Assembly: GCF_019399895.1 (NCBI RefSeq)
Contig: NC_091875.1
Location: 2,852,001-2,916,000, forward strand
Reading direction: 5' to 3'
Length of the DNA stretch: 64,000 bases
Source of the DNA: Cardiocondyla obscurior
Lineage: Eukaryota > Arthropoda > Insecta > Hymenoptera > Formicidae
A program made the position numbers and the translations under genes. Shown here in pieces: positions 1 to 11,504 of this stretch (its first letter is position 1; each line of letters starts with the position of its first letter). The notes below the pieces were generated by a model that was given only the letters and a program-made list of their open reading frames with translations, was not told the DNA's origin and searched no databases.

Positions 1-724
1 GCATGCGACAAATTTTTCTCATCGAAAGCATCGAAGTAACCGTGGCTACCGCGACAGACGCGACTGTGCGACACCGACTATAGCTGAAAGACGAGAGAAT
101 CAGAAATATATTTCTGCTCTCTTCTACAGCTCGAGCTCGACCGAACACACGGACACGAAGCTACAGTTGTGTGCGTCTGTTGCCGTCGTACCAAATCTGC
201 GAGCACTGCGTTAGTCCCACATGGCGAGCATGGTCCACTTGAGTCCTGACTGTCCTGAGTCACCAACGTTGATGCCGGGCAGTTCCATAGTGAAAAGACT
301 CTCGTTTCCGTCCTCACGTCTTACGTGGAGTTAAACGCTGGCATCCGAACACTCATATCAAATAGATGACGGCGCGACGCCGTGGGCTGGCAGGTCATGG
401 GAGCCTGTCTTGGCCGTTGTTTAACGAGAGTCACAGAATCCGTGCCATACAGGTTAGAATTGGACCAAGTGCGATTGAAATCACGTTGGCTACCGGGATA
501 CCTCACAGAGAATCGTTTAAACATTGCACGAGGCTTTCTCGAGAGCGCGGTTGAATAAAAAAGCCGTTTGATTCGCAATACTGTAGGTGTTTAAGTTATG
601 ATTTTATAATTTTATACAACTAAGATCACAAGTCCCAAATGAATAAAATCTTGTAAAAAAAAAAAAATATATTGTAATTTGTTGGTTCACTGTTCTGTTC
701 AGGTTTTATCGAAGGCATACCAGA
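1..724 (+). promoter_or_regulatory. Promoter and 5' untranslated region of the AP1AR-like gene
   Basis: The first ~550 bases are close to balanced in base composition and contain CpG, unlike the AT-rich DNA that follows, which fits a promoter or first exon. A donor-like CAG|GTTAGA lies at 450-456. A strong acceptor (pyrimidine-rich tract ending TTCAG) ends at 702, so the start-codon exon probably begins at 703 with a spliced 5' leader. An upstream ATG at 366 opens a short frame; spliced to 703 it does not stay in frame with the ATG at 725, so it would act as an upstream ORF at most. No TATA box was identified. Confidence 0.4.
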
Positions 725-1741
725 ATGTCTTCTCCAGAAGAAGAACAAGTTAAGGTATAAAATCCATGCTTGTTTTAAAAATTATGTGTTAGCAGACAAT
801 AATGGCTGTCTTATTTTTAGTTTATGGACAGGGAAGGGCACAAAAACCAAGCTAAAGGATCAAAAAGGTATTGAAAGTCAATTTCTAACTTTTAATTATA
901 ATTTAAATCCATGACATTAACATAAAATTTATCTACCATGCTTACTGGACAGTCTTTTATCATTTCTCTCTTTAAAAAGATTCAAGGTAAATGTATATCT
1001 TACATTTTATTTAACATAAGATGTAACATTATGGAATGTAAAGGCTTTTTTGTACAAAAAAATTTCTTGATTTGCATTATAAAATTATATATATATATAT
1101 AATTATGTAAATAGAAAAAACATGGAGTTCCTGTGACTTTTGAGTTATTGGAAGATGGAAGATGGTCACGAAATGGCAATAAGTACACCAGATTAAGTTC
1201 CAGAAATGATGCTTCTACAAGGTAGAATACATCATTATTTAAACTGAATAATATTCTTTGAATTGTCATATGTTTTAAGACTAATAAATTATATTATTAT
1301 TTTTAGTTCTGGTTTGGATATGTCACTTCAAGTCTTGGATGCAAGAACACTGATGAAACAGCAGGCCTACGTTTCATCTACTCCAGGATCATCACTGGAC
1401 CTTGAATGGGAACACGAAGGTAATTTATTATTGGATATATATAATTTTTACAAATCTCACAGTATCACATTTAAACAGGGATGCCATTACCAATGATGGA
1501 AAATGAAAAAGAAAATACCGAGTATTCTTTGACACAGTCAGGTGATAACAGTCAGCCTTCTAGCCTGACGGCATCTCCTTGGTCCAGAGTTTCGAGTCCA
1601 AATAGTTTAGAATGGGATCCAGTAGAACCTGATATAGTATGTGTCGATCTAGATACCGAACAACTTTTAACTGAAATTGAGAGATTAACAGACAAAGCTC
1701 TAAAAGAAACAGGTGAGTGGACTGGAGCTGATACCAGCTGA
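725..1741 (+). CDS. AP1AR/gadkin-like AP-1 adaptor protein, six coding exons
   Basis: Exons 725-754, 821-867, 980-986, 1115-1221, 1307-1419 and 1479-1741 join with GT-AG introns to a continuous 567-nt frame (188 residues plus stop). The product is small, hydrophilic and without membrane segments. A basic Lys/Arg-rich stretch spans residues ~22-30. Two tryptophan motifs follow: SSLDLEWEHEGMPLPM (Trp98) and NSLEWDP (Trp147), then an acidic, helical-looking tail DTEQLLTEIERLTDKAL. In vertebrate AP1AR a SLDLEWEDEEG block and a second LEWEND block occur in the same order, followed by a short tail. That protein links AP-1 vesicles to kinesin and restrains Arp2/3. The N-terminal half does not match AP1AR and no myristoylation start (MGNC) is seen, so the identity rests on the two Trp blocks. 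The start at 725 is the only ATG that fits. Gene structure is well supported; the name is tentative. Confidence 0.6.
980..986 (+). CDS. 7-nt microexon of the AP1AR-like gene
   Basis: The bases ATTCAAG are preceded by a pyrimidine stretch ending AAAAG and followed by the donor GTAAATG. The exon before it (ending 867) leaves two bases of a codon, and the exon after it (starting 1115) must be read AAA AAA CAT. Joining those two directly gives a stop within a few codons. Adding these seven bases restores the frame and encodes Arg-Phe-Lys. The case rests on frame logic and splice consensus only. Confidence 0.6.
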
Positions 1742-2197
1742 TAAACGATTTAATTATAATTGACAGGATACTGTTTGTATTTTTGTATTATAAACATTCG
1801 CGATAGAGTTGAAACAAATGAAATTAAAATCTCTACTTATGAAAAGGTTACATTATTTCAATGTTACTATTTTTGAAACAATATAATTATGTTTATATCG
1901 TTTTAAAAACGTGTATTATACAACTAAGAATATGTCGAATACAGAGATTTGGCACAAATATTTACATTTAGAGGGTATTTTATAATCTACAGCACAAAAA
2001 AGAATTTCGTCAAGTTGTCAAATCAAGAAAATTCATTTGCAGTGCATTCATAAATACTATCGTACACATAGATGTAAGATACATTTCTTATTTTCAATTT
2101 TTAAAGTAAAGTATTTGCTTGCTTAAATTAAACTTAATTATATACTAGTAGCATCAAGTTCTAATTTTGGTTTTGCTTTATGCAGCTTCCGTATGAC

Positions 2198-2203
2198 AAT
2201 AAA
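2198..2203 (+). terminator. Candidate polyadenylation signal AATAAA of the AP1AR-like gene
   Basis: AATAAA lies about 460 bases after the stop codon in AT-rich sequence and is followed by T-rich DNA. A second AATAAA occurs near 2218. In DNA this AT-rich chance matches are common, so the choice is uncertain. Confidence 0.35.
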
Positions 2204-3301
2204 TTATTTTTTACAAAATAAAATTATGTGCCATATTTTACTTATATATTTTAAACTTTTTTAATATATAAACGCACTCAAACGACTTGTTTTGACACAT
2301 GAAGTAATATTGTACATTAAAACAATAGATCGTTTAAATAATGCAACTACAGAGATATATACGAGAAATTATATTTTATCTCACATAATTTTTTATGTGA
2401 TTTTCAAGCTATTTGTATTAGATAAAAAAAGATACGTGCATTTTAAGATACAACACAGCAGCTCGTACAATTTAGAAAGATAGTAAACGTACAAAAAAAG
2501 AAAGTTTTCGATAGTAATTATTTTATTGTAATGAAAAGCAGGTAAAGATAAAGTTGTTATTGTAAATAATGAATGTAGAATGCCTTAACATAGATAATAA
2601 ATTATGAAGTTTCTTATAGTTTATAACTGTATTACTTACACTTTATTTAATATCAATTGAAAACATTACTATTATATCGTAAAATATAAACCTGTAATAA
2701 ATTCATTAAGAATCAAATAAATTTAATAATATTGAAAAATTTAAGGGATGTGAAAACGTGGAACTTAATATTATTACAGTTTGTAATAAATGTTACAGAG
2801 TAATATATTTATATTATATATACTTTAATAAATAATTACTTTATTATATTTTTATGTACATAAAAAACGAATTTATAGACGAAGTCCATGTTCTACATCC
2901 TCTTCTTCTAATAGATTATATTACACATTAAATCTTATTACCGTGGCTATACACATATGAAAAGTGTATGAAAGCTATAGAATTGCACAGACATTTGTAT
3001 AGCTTATATTTATTACAAAATAGTGTTATGTAAAGTGTCATGTTAGGCTGTATATATTACATGATGTGAAACTTACTAAAAAAATAATATAATTATGTAA
3101 ATTTGTAGACATTTTTATTAATTTTTAAATATAAATATATATAGGTAAACGTAAGAATTACTTGATAATATTTATCAAAATAAACAAAATTTATTATTAA
3201 TTATGAGTAATATACAGTAAAATTTATAATCAAATCTACAATTTAATACTAATTATTTAATTTAAAAAAATAAAATAAAATATATAAATGCTGAATAATG
3301 A

Positions 3302-3307
3302 TTTATT
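3302..3307 (-). terminator. UBE2J1: Candidate polyadenylation signal of UBE2J1
   Basis: TTTATT on the plus strand reads AATAAA on the coding strand, about 350 bases after the stop codon. It is one of several such hexamers in this AT-rich stretch. Confidence 0.3.
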
Positions 3308-3655
3308 TTTGAATACTAAAGTTTTTTAACAAAAGTTACTTAAGTCTTTTAACAAAAGCAAGCGACTAGTACATGTTAATTAATCACCAAATTGGAAATT
3401 TATTGTAATTTCTTATTTCAGGATAAAATTTTAATAAAGTATTTAAGATGTGTAAGATAAATCTCACTCGTAAGAATAACATGGATATGTACTAATTATA
3501 CTAATGCATATACTTTCGTTATGTATTACACACGTTTTCATGAAAAATCAAATAATTTATAATATACATACAGATTTTCTGTAAGCTTAAAAATGATGTT
3601 CATAAAACGTGTATAAAATTTTCATATTTTAATATTTTGCAAGAAAACAAATAAG

Positions 3656-5210
3656 TTAAACAAGAAATAATCTTCGTAAAATCAACAAAATAATTGCGGA
3701 CACTAAAGAAGCGATAAGAATACTCCAAAATAAATCATTCGAAGAGGACATTGTCTCCACGCGATTTAAAATAATCTCAGGCTGTTGGCGGTCTGCATTT
3801 TCTACTGAAGTCGGTTCGATGTTACGATGTCGCACCTCGCTCTCAGGCACATTCCCTGTATTATCCGCGAATAACAGCTCTGACGTAAGTGAGTCATCAG
3901 CCTGTAATTATATTTTACAAATTCATTTATTAAATCTTTGTAAATTCAACATTCTACAATTTCCAACATTACAATTGTATATTGTGCAGCAATAATTTTT
4001 CAAATGTAACCGCTTACTTTGAGAGCGATTGTTTTCAACATAGTTTGCTCCTCCTCAGTGATGGGTTTTTTGACAGAGTTCTTGGATAACAAGTTTACAA
4101 CTTTACCACATGTATCGCACTGCCAGTTTAGCGATCTGAAAAGTAAAGTTTGATTACGAAAAATTCATTGCATAATTGTTTACAATGTTGTATAATTATT
4201 GGTTATATGTGTACTTTTTAGCAAGTTTCTGTCGTTCTTCTGTGCTGTAGTCCAATGCTCCAATTGTACCACTTCCAGGTGTGGGCATAAAAGCTATTAG
4301 GGCCAGCAAAGCTGTTCTGATACTCCACGATGGTTGCCACGTTTCAGGATGATGGCCTGAGATACTCAGGCATATCTTTTTATTTATTTCGAAACGTCCA
4401 TTTGGCTAAAAAAAGAAAATGTATATGTACCAATGTACTTAACAGATCTGTTCTCAGTCTTTGCATGCCAAACGGGTGCAGTAAGTTAGAGTGAAAGAAC
4501 GTATATTTGTTTTATTCTAACTTATTGCGCTAGTGTGCACGAGTTTCGCAGTGCAGCAACTGAGAACAGATCCAATATATACACGACGTGTTTCCGACAT
4601 TAACTTACTGTTAACAGGATGATATTAGGTGGTTTCATAGGATATTCTGGTGGCAGCAAGATTCTCCCATGATAAACACCACCCTCGAAGTCTGTAGACG
4701 GTGGTCCTTGCACCGTAAAATGCCATTCGAACAGGTTGTCTTCGAGGGGAGACGCATAATACTCTTCAGTGGCTTCGTGGAGCTCCTGCGCCTCCCTCAT
4801 TAACCTCTTCACCGCTAGAAATCACAGGTACTCAATAAGATAACAATCCCCGTGACATTCATTAGCATGCCATTAGCGTTATTTAACGATGAGATTGTCA
4901 GGGACAGATACGCTCTAAAGATAACAGCGCTATATATGTAATGTGTCTTATTCTTTACGTCACCATACGACGGACGCATTGATGCGATCGCGACGTAAAA
5001 TAAAAAAAACAAGCGATGCGTAGGCTCAGCAGAAATCGAACACTGGGCTGACTGGGCCAGTTAGCGTCTGGTAGGTCACGGTTTTGGAGATGTGCAACAG
5101 TCTCGCGGAAGCGACGAGCCAAAACAAACGTTTCGACCGGCGCGACGGCTCCGCTGCTCCAATGTCGACTCACCCGGACTCTTTGCGTTGTACTTCCCCT
5201 CGAATGACAT
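3656..5210 (-). CDS. UBE2J1: Ubiquitin-conjugating enzyme E2 J1 (ER-anchored, ERAD)
   Basis: Coding exons 5210-5174, 4814-4609, 4405-4215, 4135-4018 and 3901-3656 sum to 798 nt (265 residues plus stop) with GT-AG introns. UBE2J1/Ubc6-type E2s receive ubiquitin from E1 and pass it, with RING ligases, to proteins retrotranslocated from the ER. The start MSFEGKYNAKSPAVKRLM matches the family N-terminus (human METRYNLKSPAVKRLM). LPPEYPMKPPNIILLTPNGR is followed by the active-site segment KKICLSISGHHPETWQPSW, with catalytic Cys at about residue 93 and the HPE/TWQP arrangement special to this E2 family. The C-terminus ends in a hydrophobic helix (about residues 242-259) and RRLFLV, a tail anchor facing the cytosol. 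At 265 residues it is shorter than human (318), mainly in the linker before the anchor. The upstream frame stays open to about 5477 but has no ATG, so the start is at 5210, where A at -3 gives a good context. Identity is secure. Confidence 0.93.
4445..4572. mobile_element. Foldback/MITE-like inverted repeat in a UBE2J1 intron
   Basis: The left end GATCTGTTCTCAGT (4445-4458) is an exact reverse complement of the right end ACTGAGAACAGATC (4559-4572). The arms continue imperfectly inward, ending with TAAGTTAGA on the left and TCTAACTTA on the right around a short AT-rich loop. The element fills more than half of the 203-bp intron between exons 2 and 3. No coding capacity is present and no clear target-site duplication was found. 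Confidence 0.6.
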
Positions 5211-5720
5211 CTTCGGTGACTCTACCGCGAAGGGCCTCTCTCCCTCGGCGTCCAAGAAAATGGGAATACGCGCCGGAAACGTTGGCTCGTCTCTCTCTCG
5301 CTCTGCCGATTCCACCGACGCACTGACCGATAACGATAGCGCGCGTCCGCTCACATATTCGTTGCCCGCGCACGCCGATTTCTCTTGGACCGTACCGGAC
5401 GTTCCGTCGGCGCACTCGGTGTCGTCGACGAGCGACGTGGACCTCCCGCGCAGCAGCAGCACGGCCTGGCCCACCAAAGGCGTGAGCGTGACGTGGTGAA
5501 CAATCGCCGCGCTCCACCGCTCGCGCCGCTATTCTATTTATCGCTTTTGTTCGTCGGAGTCGCTCGCCGCAACCTCGCCGCCTCGGCCTCGGCGGAGAGA
5601 TTGCCGACACTAGCCTACCGACTCTTTCTTGCTCGATGGCTCAAACAGGCCGAAATGCAAAAAAGAGAGGGACGCTTCATATCGCTGCCTTGATTTAAAA
5701 AGAAATCATTAGGTTTACAA
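5211..5720 (-). promoter_or_regulatory. UBE2J1: CpG-rich promoter and 5' UTR of UBE2J1
   Basis: About 500 bases upstream of the UBE2J1 start are GC-rich and full of CpG, then composition drops sharply to AT-rich at about 5690. Several long open frames on both strands here are the usual by-product of GC-rich sequence: none has homology and they overlap one another. The transcription start was not located. Confidence 0.5.
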
Positions 5721-6707
5721 TTAGGGGCAAAAAGAAAAGAGCGATATATTCAGACGGCAATAGAAAATTATGTCGAGATTTTCTTCGTAGCCCCTGAAAA
5801 TACTCTACTAATCGTGCAATCAGTTCAAAGCGATTATAGCGTTGGCTTTGACGCCGCTTTTTGTATTTTTTTTATGAAAGAATTAATGTTATTTCGATTG
5901 AAAAATATAATGATTACTTTTTATTCGCTAACGATCTTTATTACACAATTTTATAATTAAGTAATTTTATATATATATAAAAAGAAAAAAAAAATAGGCG
6001 CGGCACTTTATATATACAATATAAATGCATGCAATAAATTTAGTTCTAAGCTGATTATTAAATTACTGCGTTCTTAAGTTAATTAGTGATATTCAACCGT
6101 AGGTTGCCTCTAATACTAGTACATTATCTTATCGTTCTCTCAGACAAATTTAAAGAATTACACATGTCATTATATCGAAACCATTATCGTTTTACTTACG
6201 TAATACTGCAGATAATCCCCTGATTTTTTATTCCTGGCGATGAATAATGTTTGAAATTTCCAAAATTAACGCTCGGCAATTAAAAAGTATATCGAACAAA
6301 CGGGAAATATTTAACGTACGCGATGCGAGTTCGTGGAAATTATAGACTTTATTTTTAGAATATTCTAAATATCATAAAACAACGTAAACATTCACAACAG
6401 ATGGGAATAGGGTGTTATTTATAATAGTAATAATAATGTCATTACGTTACCGTAATAATTAATCGATTACGAATATATCGTCGTGACGTATTTATAATTA
6501 TGTATAAGTAAGACTTCCTTTTATTTATTTTTTTTCTTTTTTCTTTTATAATAATTACTCATCGTATTTCCTCCGCACGACAATGATAATTATAATAGTG
6601 AGGACGATATCAATAATGATAAGAACCGTGTAACCATAATAATGATAATAATAGTACCGATGCGTCTATATACGCGCGTGTCATGTATACGTATGTATAA
6701 ACGAATT

Positions 6708-6760
6708 TAAGCATGTACATGCACGCACACGTGGGCCACACACATGCGTGTACATGCTTA
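6708..6760. repeat. Inverted repeat with perfect 12-bp arms
   Basis: TAAGCATGTACA (6708-6719) and TGTACATGCTTA (6749-6760) are exact reverse complements, with about four more pairs (one G-U) extending inwards. The 29-base centre holds CA/GT-rich sequence including CACGTG. It could form a hairpin in RNA from either strand. Confidence 0.6.
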
Positions 6761-8107
6761 CTGATTATTATTATTTTATTTTATTATTTTATTTTATTTT
6801 ATTTTTTTTCAAGAAAGGGATAGAGTCACAATGGCGCTAAACAACGTACGCGATGCAGTCCTCTTTTTCTTCTTCTTTTTTTTTTCTTTTTCAAATCGTT
6901 CTCCACGCGCGGTTAGAGTCTCGCTTCTATAAAGTATTTTAGCCAAAAGTTCTTAGAAGTAAGTCTCGTAATAGTAAGTAGGTAATAATAAACGCACGTA
7001 TATGTACAGTTCTCTTCCATCGTCGTTGAATTGCCATTTCTCGAGCGCCGCGAGAATCATTTATTAATTCAAAGTTTCAATTTTTGCGGTGCTCTCGCGG
7101 CACTTGCTGACGGACGCCGCCCGGATGGATGTGCACCAAGGACCATCTCCTTGAATCCTTTCTCTTTCTCTCTTTCCTTTACGATACGGAATTATTTAGC
7201 GCGACGTGCGCAGTGTGGGCGAACTGAAAGTAAAAGTATTTCTATCCCAAACTTGGTCGAAAAAGAAAAAAAAAGAAGGGAAAAAGAAAATTCTTTCTTT
7301 GAAAATGTCGAGCTGTTGTTTCGTTAAATAAAATTTTCCAAAGTTAGGTTTCGACGCACGTTTCAAGCGTATCAGCACAATTACTTACCGCAAACGTTTC
7401 CCCGCGTGTATTACGAAAGAACAATGCGGAAAAGGTAAGCCACGAGAGTCGGAGGATTTTTATCGCGAGTCTCGCGACTAGTTCTCGCCGCACTTTTCCC
7501 GTCAGAGAAACTGTTGCTTCTGAGGATATCTCTGGCTTAGGAGCTAATAATTTCGAACGTTAATCATCAACAGGTCTAACGAATTAAAAAAAACGACGAA
7601 ACACGAATCTCGTTTCGTCGGATCTGCAAAAATTGGATGGGAATCACTCACATACACACGTACGCACACATTTCCGTTGCATTTATTATATTTTTCTGTA
7701 CGATTTGTTTTTTTTTTTTTTTTTATCTTCAAGAAGATACGTCACATCCACCGGGCGATGCTCGCGTGAAAGGAACGAGAGAAACGGAGTTCTAAGGCTA
7801 CATATTCCTTTTTTTTTTTCTTTTTTTTTCTTTTTGGTTTGGAAAAGAGTTAAAGTCGCGTAATCTCCAATGTGGCTTTTTTTTTTCTCTCTTTGCGGCC
7901 ATAATTGCGGGCCCGCAATGTTATGCGGTTTTTGCGCGCGATTCTGAGACCCTTATCTATCATGTAAAACGCCAAACACGACGCTGGCACAGAGCGTAGA
8001 AAATAGATTTAATTAAACGACACGCTTTAGACAGGTACAGTTATTAAATAGGGAAATGCGATCACGCCGTGCTTCGCAGATATTGCTGCGTGAAATAAAT
8101 AATTAGA

Positions 8108-8168
8108 AAAGGAACGAGAGAAAGAGAGAGAGAGAGTGAGAGATAGAGAGAGAGAGATAGAGATAGAT
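8108..8168. repeat. (GA)n/GATA microsatellite
   Basis: About 60 bases of imperfect GA dinucleotides with interspersed GATA and GAAA units. Confidence 0.9.
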
Positions 8169-11100
8169 TAAATGGGTAACACTTGTGAGAAACAATCCTA
8201 CACTCGAGCTTCTCGATCGGATACAAGCGGAACGTTGGAATTATGAATGAGAGATAATCACTCTCCACAACAGAATAAGTTAACGGTGACGTTAATGATT
8301 GACCTAAAAGAACCCAATCCCTTCGTGTCTCTCTCGGGATGCGTCTTTTCCCTTTTCGTTTTCAGTCGTTCGTTAACGAGAGCGTCAAGGTATCTATCTT
8401 CCGCGCATCATTTGCGAAAACAATCGTGCAAGTGATATGCAGGCGAACGTCTTAAATAATTCGGGCCACGGTGCGTACGTGGTCAGTTGCACCAACGTCG
8501 TTCGTTAATCGCAATCAATTATGCGCGCGAGGCTCGGCTAGGTAAAAGGATCGAAACGTCATTAACAAATATTCTCGAACAAAATATACGAACGAGTTTC
8601 GCTCTTTTACACGTGAGACGCGGAGGGACCACTTGAAATCGGAGGAGGAAAAAAAAGAACCCGGGTCGTTTGTTAATCGGTGAAAATGAACGAAAATTCA
8701 GCGAGTGACAATAACTGTTTTAGAAAAATGTTATCCCGGATGTTTCTTTAATTGACCCAAGTAGCCCGTTCTCGTCCTGTTCTCTTATCGCAGCGAGGAG
8801 GAAGCGAAGGACCCTTTGGACCGCTAATCCGAGTTAATCTCTAGCAAAAAAAAAATAAAAAAAAAAAGAATCGGCTAACTCGTTGCGGTGCAATTGACCC
8901 CTTTCCCGCACGTTCCCCGTGTGCCCTTCTTAAAACTCGATATGTACATACGATTTCAGCGATAATTAGCCGTCGGTTAACAAGCAGCCAATGGACATAT
9001 AACGATAATTACAAAACAATCGCGTAACAGTACAATATACTACATAGATATATATACATACGCGCGCGTGCGGGCATGTGTATGTACATACATGTACACG
9101 TATTCTCTCTCTCGCTGTCCTTAGCGATGTACAACACGATAATAATCAGTCGTAACAGGTATATAAAATTGTCTCTCGGTGAAGTCCGATTAGCTGCGTT
9201 CGACGCGACTCGATAGGCGTAGCTCCCGAAATGTTCGTCGATAAAAGACAAATGATGACGATAAGCTCGAAGAATGCCGTTGAGAAAACTCGGCGAAACT
9301 CGGCAATCTTAATAAATTTGATAACGATAATCTCGCGATATATGTTTGCACGATAAAGACCCAAAAGCGCAACACTTCTAACGAGAAGCGAAAACGTTTC
9401 CCCGTTGCATTTACAATTTATCGGGCAAATTGTCGCGAATTTTTATTTTTTAAGTTTGCGCGGTTTCGCGCGATAACGAGAATCGTTTCACCTCGAATTT
9501 GATAAGCCCCGCTTATCGGGGAAAACAAATGCTTAACGTAAAAGCTAAAGGACACGTGATAACGATACGCCATCGAGTTCGCGTACGGAACGCAACTTAG
9601 CCGCGAAGAATCACACACAGCACTTTAGTTCAGTCGCTTGCGAAACCAAAAAAGAAAGGAGAAAGGAAAGGAAAACGAGGATCGTTACAGCAGATTGCGC
9701 TGAGCTGCACAAAAGCGCGAGCTTCTCCCCTGAAAGACGCTTTCAAAGTTAAATGATTCCGTTACGATAATGAGACGCCGCTTGTAAACGGTTTACTTAT
9801 CATAAATGTGTATGTATGCGAAACGAGGCTTTTTATGCGAATGAACACGGGATATACAAATTTTGCATATATAATATCTAATTATCCGTGCGTTTGTACG
9901 TACAGAGCGTGGCGCTATTTGCAAATTACTTCATCAAAATTATTTCGTTGGAAAAAAAGAAAAAAGAAATTCTTTGCGAAACCCAAAGACGATTTTTTTC
10001 TTTTATCTAAAACGCTTTTATCTTTTGAAAAATATCGCAATAACAGCTCTTGAATTCAAACTTTATAAAATATCCGTCAAAGTAAAAAAAAAAAAAAAAA
10101 AACAAATTACTTTTAAATGAGAACAGATCTGAACATTTCCACGAGCTTACGAGTATAATTTATTCGCGAGACATTCTGTACATATCACGCACGTGTCGTC
10201 GCAGACTGCTAGCGTGTATACATGATTTTTTATATATTTTTTTTTTTCCCTCCACTTTGTTCGATGCATACGTGCATGAAGAGCGACCCAAAACTCGCGT
10301 TCTACATATGGCGATTCCGTGTTACACCTATGATATAAAACGCATACTGTCGGCACTGTATTTTCAAATGAACAGGATGTCCGTGCGTTGATGGGGTGAT
10401 CGCATGCTGCCGGGTCGTTCTGGACGCAGGACAGATTGTGAAACCGAGATAACGCCGCAGCTCTCAGGACAAAATTAATTAATACGGTCGCGATAACTCT
10501 AAGAATTCACGCTACGCCGTCGAGAATGCGCGAGGAGACAATTTCCCCATCCGCGACGAGTGACCGAGGAAGATCCATTTCTTCGAAAGAAAGGCGGAGA
10601 CGCGCGCGATCGCACCGGGTTCGACAAGTATATCTTTCGTTAAAGAACAACGTCGAAGGTGGGCTCGTTCGAGTGTAGGACGCGTAAGAATCGAAGCGCG
10701 AGTTGATTGGAAATGATTGGAAACGTCTAAACAAGGCACAAGTCAAGACTGTCTTCCGAAAGGTGGATGGTCCGTGAAAGTTGGTGTATGCGAAAGGGAA
10801 GTCCTTTAATTCGTTCTTCGCGTTCACACGTTAATTACTCTCCTTGCATTCGTAGAACGGATCGCTTCTACAACCAAAGAATCGACGGGAGCGACTTCAA
10901 TCATCATTATCGCGTCACCCACGTCGTATCGTAGCGCAAGCAACGATCGCAATTGTAAATGTATATATGTGTATATATAGCACATGCGTATTTTATTAAT
11001 TTGACCCGCGTGTCGTCTCAGGTTGAAAATCGCTGATGCGCCCTCGTGTTTCGCGATAGCGACAGTACAAGTGATAACGGCGACGATTGGTAGCGATGAT

Positions 11101-11224
11101 TGCAACGGCGACAGCAGTGACAATCTCAATAATAAGGTCAATTAAAATGAATAATCGCGTTGTAATCATAATGATGCGGTAATATCAGATAATCAACACT
11201 GTAATATATATGTATACACGTGTG

Positions 11225-11504
11225 TATACAGGATATCCCGGAATTGTGGTTGTCTCTTTCATCCGCGAGCTCTTTGATCGATTTGGAATCGATTACTTTG
11301 CTCCTAACAGATATGGCACCTCTTGTTTTTTTTTTTTTTTTTTATTTCCGAATTGTAAGCGAACCTCGAAAATTTTCCTTCAAGTTTTACTCGAGTTTCG
11401 AGAATTAAACGACGATACTTATGAGCATTTACATATTCAAGGAAGAATCGGTGAGGGAATCCACGGATGAAAGAAGCGACGATAGCTCTGGGACATCCTG
11501 TATA
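11225..11504. mobile_element. MITE-like element with terminal inverted repeats
   Basis: The left end reads TATACAGGATATCCCGGA and the right end, on the opposite strand, TATACAGGATGTCCCAGA. The match continues for about 40 bases, including a common CTTTCATCCG, with roughly three-quarters identity; most differences are transitions, as expected of an old copy. The 280-bp interior is AT-rich, includes a T17 run and has no transposase. Ends of the type ACAGGRTGTCCC are common in insect non-autonomous DNA transposons (family knowledge; exact superfamily not assigned). The outermost bases are TA on both sides, compatible with TA insertion. Confidence 0.6.

Larger units (their letters stand above)
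1742..3655. other. AT-rich spacer between two convergent genes (3' UTRs)
   Basis: About 1.9 kb of very AT-rich DNA separates the stop codon of the AP1AR-like gene from that of UBE2J1. Both 3' ends point into it, so it must hold both 3' UTRs and polyadenylation sites. No convincing reading frame, structured RNA or mobile element was seen; long A/T runs and AATAAA/TTTATT hexamers are scattered throughout. Confidence 0.7.

Noticed and set aside
5211..5477. In-frame N-terminal extension of UBE2J1
   Set aside because: The frame is open but contains no ATG, and the family starts directly before the KSPAVKRLM segment.
5092..5499. 135-codon plus-strand frame over the UBE2J1 promoter
   Set aside because: It overlaps the UBE2J1 start exon antisense, has no homology and sits in GC-rich sequence where several frames stay open.
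10371..10385. AACAGGATGTCCG resembling the end of the 11.2-kb element
   Set aside because: No inverted partner was found nearby and the match stops after 11 bases.
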